A stretch of 64,000 nt of DNA, taken from Clostridia bacterium (GTDB lineage Bacteria; Bacillota; Clostridia; Christensenellales; Aristaeellaceae). Shown here one piece after another: positions 28,201 to 36,125 of the stretch. The stretch is taken from contig JAFSKN010000037.1 in the NCBI GenBank assembly GCA_017448975.1, positions 26,988 to 90,987 on the forward strand. Reading direction: 5' to 3'. The translations under genes and the position numbers were made by a program. Numbering within the stretch: the first letter of the stretch is position 1; every line of letters begins with the position of its first letter. Under the pieces are notes generated by a model, which saw only the letters and a program-made list of their open reading frames with translations, had not been told where the DNA came from and searched no databases.

Positions 28201-31059
28201 AAGAATCCACATAGTGATCGCACTTATTATGGGATGTACTTCAGCAATGTTTGTGTAATTGGAAAATGGCTGTCGTGCTATCAGAAAGGGGATATTCTTT
28301 TAACTGGGACAAAAGAGTTGAATCAGCTTTTACAGGCGCTTTTTCTCAAAAAATGGAATATGAGCGTTGGTGATTATGAAATCAATAAACTTCGCGTTCA
28401 TCTCTTAAAAGCATATATTTTTCTTTCAAAAACAGCTAATGATCAAATCCGTAATATCGTTGATAGTGTTTGCAAAAAAGTCTTTGAGAATAATCCCGTT
28501 AATTCTTTATTGGATGCTGGATTTTATTTCTACAGCGGTAATGATGAGAGGCAAAAAGAATGGTATAATGAATGGCTCGCTAATGACGGGCTTGTTTGGC
28601 AGGAATCGTTAGCTGAGCGAAATAGTATAATACAGCATTTCGTAAAGCTAGTTCATCTGTATGATATCAACAAAAGCATTGATATGTCGGAAGCACTGGA
28701 AAAAGCTCGTTGGTCTGTTATTGGTTACGCCTCTCATAAAGAGTATTCTTGTGATTATTTATTGAAATGGTATAAAAGTTTAGTAAGAAAAAATGGAATA
28801 GTTAACCCCGGTGCGGCGACGCAAATAAAGGAAGTATCTGATCAGGTAGAAGAACTTGGTGATAATCGCTTAGAATACCAAGTAAACAGCAAAATTTTTG
28901 GAGATCTATTCTCTTGCGGTTTCCAAACAATAAAAGAGACATTACAAAACAATCACTATTTATGCCAAGGGCTTGAATCGCCGAGTTACCTTGTGGACGG
29001 GTTGATCGGTTATTTAAAAGATGGCTCATTTAATCAAGAATCATTGTTGAAAATATGGGCAATTGGAATGGCAGTTTTAGACTTGAGAGATGATGAAAAC
29101 CACGCAACAATACATTCCCTTCAAAGAGCTATTGAACTGTGTGCCGAACGATCTGAAATACCAAATATACACGCTTTATTACAAGAAATTGGCCCTGCAT
29201 ATATTGATTTGGCTTCCGATCCTACCCAGTCTGTCATTCCGGAGAGATGGTGTGATGATTCCGAGAAAGAAGATGAATTAGTATCTGATGAAATAATCAC
29301 CTCATATTTAAATGGTGATAAAATTCAAAAGGAAACTATTGCAGCAAGCATAGGAGTTTTGACGAGTCAAGGTAAAATTGAAAAAGAAACCTTAATAGAA
29401 TTATTTGAGTCTGAGTTAGAGAAAGATGAATGGGGAATAGACCGAAATCCAATTATCTCTTATCTATATCAATTTCTATCTTCTACTGATACTGATCTAC
29501 TCGTTGATCAGTATCTTGATAGACTGATAGAACACAAGCATGATTATTTAGCTACAAATCTTCCATCATTCGTACTCTGGCAAGTGGTTCAGCAAGACAG
29601 GTCATATGGCGAAGAAGGGCTTGCGGCGCTTATTACGATGCATAAAGAATGGATGACATCTGCTAGACACTTTCAAGAACCTAAGATTAAAGACAGTTAT
29701 GACTATACTCGACTTGTTGATTGGGAACGTGTTACAGACATCTACTCCCTTTTTTATCAAATCATAAGAATCCTTATCCTATCTGAGGATGCAGAAGCAG
29801 CCAGATCAGCTCTTTCAGGACTTTTTGCTCTCGAATCACTCGATGCGTCTTATGTAGATTGGCTTGAATCAGATTGGTCAACATTTCATTACAGGGCAAA
29901 AGAATGGCTAATGATGACATACGAGCTACTTTGGGATCTGGATGTGGAAAAGAGACCTTATATTCAGCGCCATATAGAAACGCATTGCCAGGATGAGGAT
30001 TTTAATGTCGCTTTATATGCAAACCTCCTTCGAGAGAATACTTTGAATGGTGATTTCTCATATATTCAAACTGTTCAACAGTACTTCGATTCGATCCCAA
30101 GTTTTGGAGCTCGAAAACTGATACGAGCCCCTAAGCAAGGGCATTGGATAACCGGAGAAAGATATGTAACGGCGACATTGTCTTTGCTGAAAGAATTGAC
30201 AAGCGAAGATTGCTCTGATATCGAGGAAAGGACTGTTTTATACTCTGAAAACATTGATACAGCATTATTTCTCATTCCACTAAACCGACATCGTATAGGT
30301 GGTTGCAAGGTTACTCTTGATAAAATAATTCTGTCCTTTTTACGAGTGCTATATAAAGATTGGATATCGGGCCGATGGGAAGGCATGGAAGCGCAAATTG
30401 CGAGGATAGTCTTATCAGCATCTGAGCCATTCACGTTATTAGTTACTCCCCCTTTATGGAAAAACAATGGCTGCAAGCTTATCATGGATACTGAAGATTT
30501 TATTAAGCAGCCAAAGATAGCAAGAAATAATCTTATAAAGGAAGAAATTGAAACTGGTCTTCTTGATGATGAAGTTATTCTTGCAGGGAGTATTCGGGAT
30601 TATACATACGACAAAGAAATCTTTGGATTCTACCTATCGTATATTGACTTTCCGGGCATCTCTCCTGTATATGCGTCTCAACAGTTTGAAAGGAATTCAA
30701 GATTCTTCTTGCAACGGCGAGAAGACTTTGTTGAAGACAAGCACTACAATATAACTCTACATCATAATGGTGTTGAGAGTTTCAAAGACAGCAACATCTC
30801 TTGTGGCCTGAGTAAAATAGCTCTCAACACGTTCGGCTGGAGAATATGCCTATCCCACAATGGATTTGTTTTGCTTGACTCAAGAGATGTTCCAATTGGA
30901 CATCATGAAAGCTACTATGCATTTAGAAACAGCAGTAATCGATATCCCAGTAACCAGCCGAGTTTACAACGTTGGATTATAAAGAGAGAGGCATTAGACG
31001 TTTTGAAGCCTTGGCAAATCAGAACTGTCATCGATAGCATAACAGATGATTATATGTAA
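25222..31059 (+). CDS. Giant nuclease-STAND NTPase, Avs-like defence protein
   Basis: A 1,945-residue protein. The ATG at 25222 lies 8 bases after GGAGG. Residues 20-230 look like a Cap4/DUF4297-type nuclease: VELQADVSLGLDDVVV, then LFVQVKHTRA, a D...QxK pattern. A STAND-type NTPase follows: FFPSREKLV, Walker A SGIAGCGKT near 300, Walker B FVIAIDGIDHAAR near 405. The remaining 1,400 residues are helical repeats, a plausible phage-protein sensor. Avs proteins share the order effector-STAND-long repeat domain and this size range. It is single-gene, AT-rich compared with its neighbours, and ends at a terminator. Subtype and target are unknown. Confidence 0.8.
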   Translation: MKYTADTKPGMGDPYWYEWSVGLQYIIDMLNPDSGINYVELQADVSLGLDDVVVTYENGEKLFVQVKHTRARDTLTFGDLVSSSGENGQSILHELAIGWNEEKDKFSQSRVMVFTNRSAGSTAGHTRGSASFPRPSLISFLSDLKKQVDEVNCFKDIKFPGYEDAWAEWTSQLDCIDDDADKLRFLRCLSIETGNDDLSVIETTLIDKLRVVFQINETVANNLFSKLDHALRTWSTSMRSSSKIDKEEVYNKLSLQQDNLFYNQDLVPCEPFFPSREKLVASIEEKLCSDHHKVVFLSGIAGCGKTNIISKLSAKRESVIDIRYYAYEPINPEKEYFTGDVSRRVDKNYFWNELFNQLRRLLKGQLARYNVPVTIEFMTLEEKRNRFFEIASNYAKDRGVTFVIAIDGIDHAARASNIQNTFLPTLPNPEYIPSSVKILLAGQPKANYHNYPNWLFSDTANVVEIDVPSILIEDIHSLVDAKFEKESPDYKQQLSELISKYAEGNTLAAIFAVHEAYLQPELFKLEKNLQERKLSGNIHEYYNTIWNSAIGRIQPLFLDYKIAGVFAFFNESVNENKLHSIFSEERFSVSDWRNILKNFHPLLSEDAGNYTILHNDVRVFLSSIIGQDQDHVQEVYSNLTDYYIALEDKNEAYYRDVFRFMKASGRLDEFEQVFSPEFIISAYAYGVELDEITEITLNILKEVKGKKPINWVQMRSLAFGFMTINQIERSNYETESYSFRRSNSAIPIHPFECYVESTSSWNNTIISDVLSLTEKLYQVGLIDRANSIFKRWFANMTVSTIFGAVELPEDKDFLSLPTREIAKQLGVGIVYTGEYGLLEDTRVLSESNKAFVFHMIDAAFETIIKVQSGYEMEVSMKHLNAIYFESLLNGILTLLSENRLSDIYIIAVSLADLLSTTPVGILFKTFMEIVSFKADYPQEQKDELWKQIYPIKFEDIPFENMNAYYSIYAITAAFLQSKSYSAVAHEIVEKYIDKNPHSDRTYYGMYFSNVCVIGKWLSCYQKGDILLTGTKELNQLLQALFLKKWNMSVGDYEINKLRVHLLKAYIFLSKTANDQIRNIVDSVCKKVFENNPVNSLLDAGFYFYSGNDERQKEWYNEWLANDGLVWQESLAERNSIIQHFVKLVHLYDINKSIDMSEALEKARWSVIGYASHKEYSCDYLLKWYKSLVRKNGIVNPGAATQIKEVSDQVEELGDNRLEYQVNSKIFGDLFSCGFQTIKETLQNNHYLCQGLESPSYLVDGLIGYLKDGSFNQESLLKIWAIGMAVLDLRDDENHATIHSLQRAIELCAERSEIPNIHALLQEIGPAYIDLASDPTQSVIPERWCDDSEKEDELVSDEIITSYLNGDKIQKETIAASIGVLTSQGKIEKETLIELFESELEKDEWGIDRNPIISYLYQFLSSTDTDLLVDQYLDRLIEHKHDYLATNLPSFVLWQVVQQDRSYGEEGLAALITMHKEWMTSARHFQEPKIKDSYDYTRLVDWERVTDIYSLFYQIIRILILSEDAEAARSALSGLFALESLDASYVDWLESDWSTFHYRAKEWLMMTYELLWDLDVEKRPYIQRHIETHCQDEDFNVALYANLLRENTLNGDFSYIQTVQQYFDSIPSFGARKLIRAPKQGHWITGERYVTATLSLLKELTSEDCSDIEERTVLYSENIDTALFLIPLNRHRIGGCKVTLDKIILSFLRVLYKDWISGRWEGMEAQIARIVLSASEPFTLLVTPPLWKNNGCKLIMDTEDFIKQPKIARNNLIKEEIETGLLDDEVILAGSIRDYTYDKEIFGFYLSYIDFPGISPVYASQQFERNSRFFLQRREDFVEDKHYNITLHHNGVESFKDSNISCGLSKIALNTFGWRICLSHNGFVLLDSRDVPIGHHESYYAFRNSSNRYPSNQPSLQRWIIKREALDVLKPWQIRTVIDSITDDYM

Positions 31060-31078
31060 ACGATGTCAGTTAACAAAA

Positions 31079-31108
31079 AGGCTGCTTCGATCACAATCGA
31101 TGCAGCCT
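31079..31108 (+). terminator. Terminator after the STAND gene
   Basis: A 13-bp stem with one mismatch (AGGCTGCTTCGAT / ATCGATGCAGCCT) and a CACA loop lies 20 bases after the stop and is followed by aacaaaaaac. The tail lacks a good T run, so it may also be a processing hairpin. Confidence 0.5.
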
Positions 31109-31195
31109 AACAAAAAACAAGATAATTGAGCTAAAAACTAGATCAATCCATGGTAACCCCAGTTTTCCTTCTGAAAGCCAAATCGGAGATGATAC

Positions 31196-31573
31196 TTATA
31201 AAACGTTGACGACTTCATTTATGACAATTTCTTTAATCCTGGAACGGATGCTGTTCATTTGTCTGACCCATTCCATCGGCGATTCCGCTTTGAATTTCTC
31301 AGTGATGCCCTCTTGCCTTACCATTTGGGTTGTCAGTTGCTCTATCATTACATTTGCCCGTTTATCAGCATCTGCCAAGTGTATAAAAAGTGTTCCATTC
31401 AAAAAAAGCTGTTCATATAACCCTGAATGCGTAGCTTTCAAATATGCTCTGTGCATTCTGCCCCATCTTCCAATGGGCTGCTGTTCCTCGTCACCGTTGG
31501 TCAGGTTGGGGTATAGCATGCCATCTTTGCCAAGAGTATAGGTGCTGCCAAGTTCTTCAAAAATGGACTTCAT
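31196..31573 (-). CDS. tnpV: TnpV family transposon-encoded protein
   Basis: A 125-residue protein matching the TnpV pattern: SIFEELGSTYTLGKDGMLYP, then QPIGRWGRMHRAYLK, then SPMEWVRQMNSIRSR. Of three consecutive ATG codons, the third (31573) has the best spacing from AAGGAGGA. TnpV proteins occur in Tn4451-like elements, and their function is unknown. It stands alone between the STAND gene and the LSR, so it may be a leftover of an older element inside A. Confidence 0.75.
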   Translation of the reverse strand: MKSIFEELGSTYTLGKDGMLYPNLTNGDEEQQPIGRWGRMHRAYLKATHSGLYEQLFLNGTLFIHLADADKRANVMIEQLTTQMVRQEGITEKFKAESPMEWVRQMNSIRSRIKEIVINEVVNVL

Positions 31574-31736
31574 CATCATTTCCTCCTTCAAATTGGTTGT
31601 TGGTGCTGTAAATTGTGGTGAGCACTACGGTTGCCGACTTGTGTGTTGAGGGTGATGAATAGTTCCATATAACAATAAATTCAAGCAATGAAAAGGTTTT
31701 CCGCGGATGAGCCGCCAATTGCATGATAGGATGTGT

Positions 31737-32090
31737 TCATTTGATAGCATCATGTTCAGCCTCATTTGATGCTGAACTTTGATGCTCAACCTCATTTTTC
31801 GGCATCACTACGCCAAACGGATCGGTTTCAAAGGGCTTTCGATGTATGCTGACCGGGAAAGAAGTGCCAAAATCCTTGATTTCGGGATCGCCCAGGCCAT
31901 ACATGCGGGGGAATCCCGCTGCCCCATTTTTCGATGATGTGCATGTACTGGAACGCTGCGCCGATGGCGATATTCCGCACACGGGAATTGCCTTTGATCA
32001 GCTGCCTTTGGTCAGATCAGGGCTCAGCCTGCCGGGGGATGTAACCTCCAATAAGATCATTATATCCGAAAGCGCAATTCGTTTCAATCA
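31737..32090 (-). pseudogene. Decayed AlbA_2/Schlafen-type ATP-binding protein, C-terminal remnant
   Basis: Reading the minus strand across frames gives pieces of the C-terminus of this family: LEVTSPGRLSPDLTKG, then (frameshift) NSRVRNIAIGAAFQYMHII followed by EKWGSGI, then (frameshift) PRMYGLGDPEIKDFG and KPFETDPFGVV. At least two frameshifts, one beside a run of five C, and loss of the N-terminal part show that it is not functional. It fills most of the 600-base gap upstream of the LSR gene. Confidence 0.6.
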
Positions 32091-32181
32091 GAGAAAAATG
32101 AAAAACCTCATTTACAAATGAAATACTCTATGTTATTATGATTTTGTAAATATATCGCACAATATACGACAGGCGGTGAGT

Positions 32182-33981
32182 ATGATGAAGGACAAGCAGA
32201 AGAAAGCGGCGGAGCCCAAAGTGATTGCCATTTATTCCCGGAAATCCAAGTTCACGGGGAAGGGCGAAAGCATCGGGAATCAGATCGAGCTTTGCCGGGA
32301 GTACATCCGGCGGACGATGGGGGAGGAAGCGGCGGACAGCGCCGTGGTGTATGAAGACGAGGGGTTTTCCGGAGGGAATCTGAACCGGCCAGCGTTCCGG
32401 CAGATGATGGAGGCCGTCAAGGGGAAGAAGCACAGTGCGGTGATCGTGTACCGTCTGGACCGGATCAGCAGGAACATCAGCGATTTCACGGGGCTGATCG
32501 AGGAATTGAGCCGGCTCAAGGTGGATTTTGTGTCCATCCGGGAGCAATTCGACACCAGCCAGCCCATGGGCCGGGCCATGATGTACATTGCTTCGGTGTT
32601 TTCCCAGTTGGAGAGGGAAACCATCGCCGAGCGCATCCGGGACAACATGCAGGAACTGGCGAAAACGGGGCGATGGCTGGGAGGCATTACGCCCACGGGG
32701 TATGAATCGGAAAGCGTGAAAAGCGTCACCGTGGACGGGAAGACCAAGAAGATGTGCAAGCTGAAACCCATCCCGGAGGAAGTGGAGACAGTGAAAACCA
32801 TTTTCGCCCTTTTCAGCGAAACCAATTCCCTGACCAAGACGGAGACGGAATTGATGCAGCGGCGCATCGTCAGCAAGAACGGCAAGTACCACACCCGCTT
32901 TTCCATCAAGGGCATTTTGCAGAATCCCGCGTACGCCCTGGCAGACGGGGACATGTACCGATATTTTACGGACAATGGCGCGGAAATATTTTCCGATGAA
33001 AAAGAGTTTGACGGGGTGCGCGGGATCATGGCCTACAATCGCACGGATCAGGAAAAAGGCCGGGCCACCGTGTTCCTGCCTGTCAACGAATGGATCGTGG
33101 CGGTGGGCCAGCATCCTGGCCTGATCCCCGGAAAAGATTGGATCAAGGTGCAGGAAGCGCTGACCCAGAACAAATCCAAAGCTTTCCGCCGCCCCCGGAG
33201 CAATGAAGCACTGCTCACCGGCTTCCTGTTCTGCAAGTGCGGCAATCGGATGTATCCCAAGCTGACCAAACGCACCGCCCCGGATGGCAAGCCGATTTTC
33301 ACCTACGTATGCAAATTGAAGGAGCGCAGCCAGAAAAGTCTGTGCAATAACAAAAACGTCAACGGCAACGTGCTGGACAGCATGATCGTGGAGAAGATCA
33401 AGGAATTGGACGAGGACAAAAGCGCCTTTGTGGAACAGCTTGCCCGCAGCCGCAGTTTTTTTACCGGCGACCGCACCGAGTACGAACAGCAGAAAATGGC
33501 TTTGCAGCAGGATCAAACCGATATAGAAAAAAAGATTAACGGACTGTTGGATTCCCTGGCTGAAATCAGCGACAAGGAAACGCGAAATCTAATTACCAAA
33601 CGCATCGAAGCGCTGAGCCAACAAAAAAAGGCCGTGGAAAACCGGTTGCAAGAGGTGGAAAGCCTGCTGAACCAGCACGCCCTGACGGACAGCGAATTTG
33701 ACCTGTTGCGGGACATGCTGGCAGGCTTCAAACACGGTATCGACGATATGCCCATCGAACAAAAGCGGGCCGCCCTGAAAACAGTGATTCGCCGGGTGAT
33801 TTGGGACGGGGAAAACGCCCATGTGATCCTGTTCGGGGTGGACGACGGGGAAATCGAATACCCGGACATTCTGCCTGCGCTCACCGGCGCGGATGAGGAA
33901 ACGGATGAGCTGCAAGCCTTCGCCGACGTGGATTACGATGATGGGGAGCCCATCGCGCCTTGGGGAGAGGATAGCAAATGA
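32182..33981 (+). CDS. SpoIVCA-type large serine recombinase of element A
   Basis: A 599-residue LSR; the ATG at 32182 follows AGGCGGTGAG. The resolvase domain begins VIAIYSRKSKFTGKGES with catalytic Ser22 in Y-S-R-K-S, followed by VYRLDRISRN and SVFSQLERETIAERI. A recombinase domain, a zinc ribbon (FCKCGNRM, YVCKLKERSQKSLC) and a coiled coil (about 450-520) follow. This is the family of the B. subtilis sigK recombinase SpoIVCA. Its TGA stop overlaps the right aaatg core, so the gene literally ends in the attachment site. It reads in the same direction as sigK. It should excise element A; the directionality factor is not identified. Confidence 0.92.
   Translation: MMKDKQKKAAEPKVIAIYSRKSKFTGKGESIGNQIELCREYIRRTMGEEAADSAVVYEDEGFSGGNLNRPAFRQMMEAVKGKKHSAVIVYRLDRISRNISDFTGLIEELSRLKVDFVSIREQFDTSQPMGRAMMYIASVFSQLERETIAERIRDNMQELAKTGRWLGGITPTGYESESVKSVTVDGKTKKMCKLKPIPEEVETVKTIFALFSETNSLTKTETELMQRRIVSKNGKYHTRFSIKGILQNPAYALADGDMYRYFTDNGAEIFSDEKEFDGVRGIMAYNRTDQEKGRATVFLPVNEWIVAVGQHPGLIPGKDWIKVQEALTQNKSKAFRRPRSNEALLTGFLFCKCGNRMYPKLTKRTAPDGKPIFTYVCKLKERSQKSLCNNKNVNGNVLDSMIVEKIKELDEDKSAFVEQLARSRSFFTGDRTEYEQQKMALQQDQTDIEKKINGLLDSLAEISDKETRNLITKRIEALSQQKKAVENRLQEVESLLNQHALTDSEFDLLRDMLAGFKHGIDDMPIEQKRAALKTVIRRVIWDGENAHVILFGVDDGEIEYPDILPALTGADEETDELQAFADVDYDDGEPIAPWGEDSK
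33976..33980 (+). other. Right attachment core of element A (attR)
   Basis: aaatg, the direct repeat of 8391-8395. Sequence to the left (gaggatagc) belongs to the element and is the end of the recombinase gene. Sequence to the right (aaatcctgatg) is sigK. Confidence 0.8.
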
Positions 33982-34285
33982 AATCCTGATGCTGCTTCGA
34001 GCATCGCGGAAGCGGCGGGGGGACGTGAGCCTGTCCGATCCGGTGGGGACGGATGGGGAGGGGAACGATATTTCCTTCGCGGATATCTTGGGCACGGAGG
34101 CCGGGTTTGTGGAGGACGAAGCCCTGCGGCGGGTGACGATCCGGCAGGTGCGGCGGATGGTGAAAACGCTGCCGAAAAAGGAACGGCTGGTGATCGAAAT
34201 GCGCTACGGCCTGCTGGACGGCGCGGCCCATCCCCAGCATGAGGTGGCCGCCGTGCTGGGCATTTCCCGCAGCTATGTATCGCGC
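33981..34285 (+). CDS. sigK: sigK, middle segment
   Basis: It begins with the last two bases of codon 111 (Glu) and reads EILMLLRASRKRRGDVSL, then DPVGTDGEGNDISFADILG (region 3), then KTLPKKERLVIEMRYGLL, and GISRSYVSR of the region 4.2 helix-turn-helix. The frame continues to 34336 as RRYCKRCLKAEKACGN, which does not look like a sigma factor. The expected ending is found at 50526. There is no promoter or start codon of its own, so by itself it cannot make a functional protein. Confidence 0.88.
34275..34285 (+). other. Left attachment core of element B
   Basis: The 11 bases atgtatcgcgc occur here and at 50515-50525. Joining at this repeat gives ...SYVSR-MEKRALEM... in frame. In the circle junction this core is the centre of a palindrome of about 46 bp with GT (34277-34278) in the middle, the probable exchanged dinucleotide. 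Confidence 0.85.
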
Positions 34286-34361
34286 CGCCGCTATTGTAAA
34301 CGCTGCCTGAAAGCAGAAAAAGCCTGCGGAAATTGATGTGTTGAGGGAAAACGGCGATTCA

Positions 34362-34524
34362 TCATTCTTCTATGCCCGGATGGGACGATTTGTTACAGCG
34401 GATGATTTGCCGGCGTTTTTCGTTCATTTCCGCGACGCGCGCCTTACTGAAGCCTTCTGTGCTTTCTTTTTGAAACAGCACTTTTATGGTTTCTATCATG
34501 ATTTCAATGTCCAGGCAAATATTT
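34362..34524 (-). pseudogene. Possible 3' remnant of a sugar transferase gene
   Basis: A minus-strand reading without a start gives RRQSNRNICLDIEIMIETIK then VLFQKESTEGFSKARV, ending at the TGA at 34362. The block LDIxIMxxTIKVLF resembles the C-terminus of polyprenyl-phosphate sugar-1-phosphate transferases (EPS initiating enzymes). The rest of such a gene is missing; the transglutaminase gene occupies the place where it would continue. The similarity is short, so this is tentative. Confidence 0.4.
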
Positions 34525-35934
34525 CTATTGCTTTGACGGCGTTATTTCCAAGCAAAAGCCGTTTTGTTTGGCATAATCAACGGCCGCGGATTCTTCCTCT
34601 GTTATAATCAACAGGTCCGGATCGCATCCTGCAAAAGCTTTCCTTTCAATAGACAAAACACTTTTAGGGATATAAATTTCTTTCAGATTGGGCATATGGG
34701 CAAAAGCCAAACGCTTAATTTTCGTACACTTTTCGTCAAGCATGACGCGGGCCGCCCCACACCCTGAAAAAGCTTCCTTTCTGATTTCCGCTGCCGATAT
34801 CGAGAGGATTTCATCTGTATTTTTCGCATAATGGATTTCAAAGTCAAGCAGATAATCAGCTAAGTGGTCATCTCCGATAATCAATTCTAAAGGATGGGTT
34901 CGATAAACCATTCCGTTCTTTTCCAACAGCATCGCGCTTAATCCGTATGAAACAGCAGGTTCTATACGATATATTCTTTCAAGTTCCAGGGTAAACGTGC
35001 TTTCATAACCGTTCATTTTTTCCAGAATGGAAGAAACGAGCGCGCTGTGCCAGGGAAGCTGGTTTTTTTGTATGGCATAGTTGTAAGTGATAGACTGACA
35101 ATCGGGGTAGCTGCTTACGGGATGATGATGATCGAGCTGAAACAGGAGCCGATTCGGCAGGCCAAAATAATGGTGGCATTCTTTTCCGCTTATGGGAACC
35201 GGCAGATAGATTGGATCGTCCCATGTGACATCGATGTTGTACCATTCGCCCTCTATTTCCACCGCGTTCCATGAATGCGTAGACGAAGTGATTCGCCGTG
35301 ACTGGATTCCTGCCGCGGACAGCAATAAATCGAACGCCTTTGAATAGCTGTCGCATACCCCGTAACCGTCCATTAATACGCCGTCGGCATAATATCGCGT
35401 CAGGTTTGAATCATAATAAGAATGATGAATCAGATAATCATGAAGAAACAATACTTTATCGTATTCTCCTCCGTTTGGACAGGCGGAAACGATTTCATTG
35501 ATCTTTTTCGTTAGCAGGTTCTCCCCCTGAACGACAAAATATGCTGATTTTTCTTCCTTTTTTCCTTTTTCGTCTTCTGTCGTTACCCGAATCCAATAAT
35601 TTCCCGGATAATAAAATACATATTCAAATGAAGGATTTGAGGAACCATAATGATCGATATAAATATATTGGTATGTATTTGATCCCGGCTCAACCGGGGA
35701 CAGGAGCGAAAAATAGTATTTGAAGGCTTCCGCATCGATTGTGAAAGAAACAGGAACGCCCGTATCAATAGAGGCGGGAATGTGTATTTCTTTGGCAGCG
35801 GAGCGCGATCTGAACGGCAATGCAACCGGCTGCGACGAGGCAAAATATGGATCAATCGGGCCTTCCGCGAAGGCGCAGCAGCATCCCATACACAATAATG
35901 CCATGATTACACCGATTGAGCCCCATTTTGCCAT
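34525..35934 (-). CDS. Secreted transglutaminase-like protein with BspA-type repeats
   Basis: A 469-residue protein preceded by GAGGGAGCAGA. A signal peptide (GVIMALLCMGCCCAFAEGP) directs export. A beta domain spans residues 30-145. A transglutaminase-like core follows with the Cys-His-Asp triad in DGYGVCDSYSKAFDLLL, SSTHSWNAV and YNIDVTWDD. The last 90 residues are leucine-rich repeats of the BspA/LRR_5 type (AFAHMPNLKEIYIPKSVLSI). The family crosslinks or cleaves peptides; the substrate is unknown. It is the leftmost intact gene of element B. Confidence 0.85.
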   Translation of the reverse strand: MAKWGSIGVIMALLCMGCCCAFAEGPIDPYFASSQPVALPFRSRSAAKEIHIPASIDTGVPVSFTIDAEAFKYYFSLLSPVEPGSNTYQYIYIDHYGSSNPSFEYVFYYPGNYWIRVTTEDEKGKKEEKSAYFVVQGENLLTKKINEIVSACPNGGEYDKVLFLHDYLIHHSYYDSNLTRYYADGVLMDGYGVCDSYSKAFDLLLSAAGIQSRRITSSTHSWNAVEIEGEWYNIDVTWDDPIYLPVPISGKECHHYFGLPNRLLFQLDHHHPVSSYPDCQSITYNYAIQKNQLPWHSALVSSILEKMNGYESTFTLELERIYRIEPAVSYGLSAMLLEKNGMVYRTHPLELIIGDDHLADYLLDFEIHYAKNTDEILSISAAEIRKEAFSGCGAARVMLDEKCTKIKRLAFAHMPNLKEIYIPKSVLSIERKAFAGCDPDLLIITEEESAAVDYAKQNGFCLEITPSKQ

Positions 35935-36010
35935 TCTGCTCCCTCTTTTTGCGCTTCTTTCTCAGCGTCTATGGAATTGAACCATAGCAAAGAACCCTCA
36001 CGCTGTTGAG

Positions 36011-36032
36011 AGGGGGACGGTACCGCCCCCCT
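36011..36032. terminator. Hairpin between secreted-protein genes
   Basis: AGGGGGACGGT / ACCGCCCCCCT pairs with one mismatch. It lies after the stop of the repeat protein on the minus strand; the tail is not T-rich on either side, so termination is only probable. The gap 35935-36125 holds nothing else I recognise. Confidence 0.4.
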
Positions 36033-36125
36033 GTTTGAAATAGACATTGGAAACCCATTCGTCTTGATTCAGCACAGATCATCTTTGCGTTCGTCTGTTC
36101 TGAACAAAGGACTTGCTTCCGGTGA

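Larger units (their letters stand above)
8396..33980 (+). mobile_element. Element A: skin-like intervening element in sigK (25,585 bp)
   Basis: It is bounded by aaatg direct repeats inside sigK. The right end carries an LSR of the SpoIVCA type (32182-33981) whose TGA stop overlaps the right core. The cargo is an HTH regulator, a HEPN/MNT pair, a SWIM protein, SIR2 and nuclease-NACHT genes, a complete mobilisation module, a second HTH regulator, a type III restriction-modification system, a giant nuclease-STAND protein, tnpV and a decayed ATPase gene. It is mosaic, with at least one older mobilisable unit (about 17148-20554) nested in it and an AT-rich gene block. Excision would restore the sigK frame exactly. 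Confidence 0.85.

Noticed and set aside
34286-34336. C-terminus RRYCKRCLKAEKACGN as a real or frameshifted end of the sigma factor
   Set aside because: The proper ending MEKRALEMLRQGLETE is found at 50526 behind an identical 11-base core, so this is element B sequence read through, not a frameshift.
34338-34607. 89-residue plus-strand protein after the middle sigK segment
   Set aside because: No ribosome-binding site and no similarity; the opposite strand has the sugar transferase-like remnant and the end of the transglutaminase gene.
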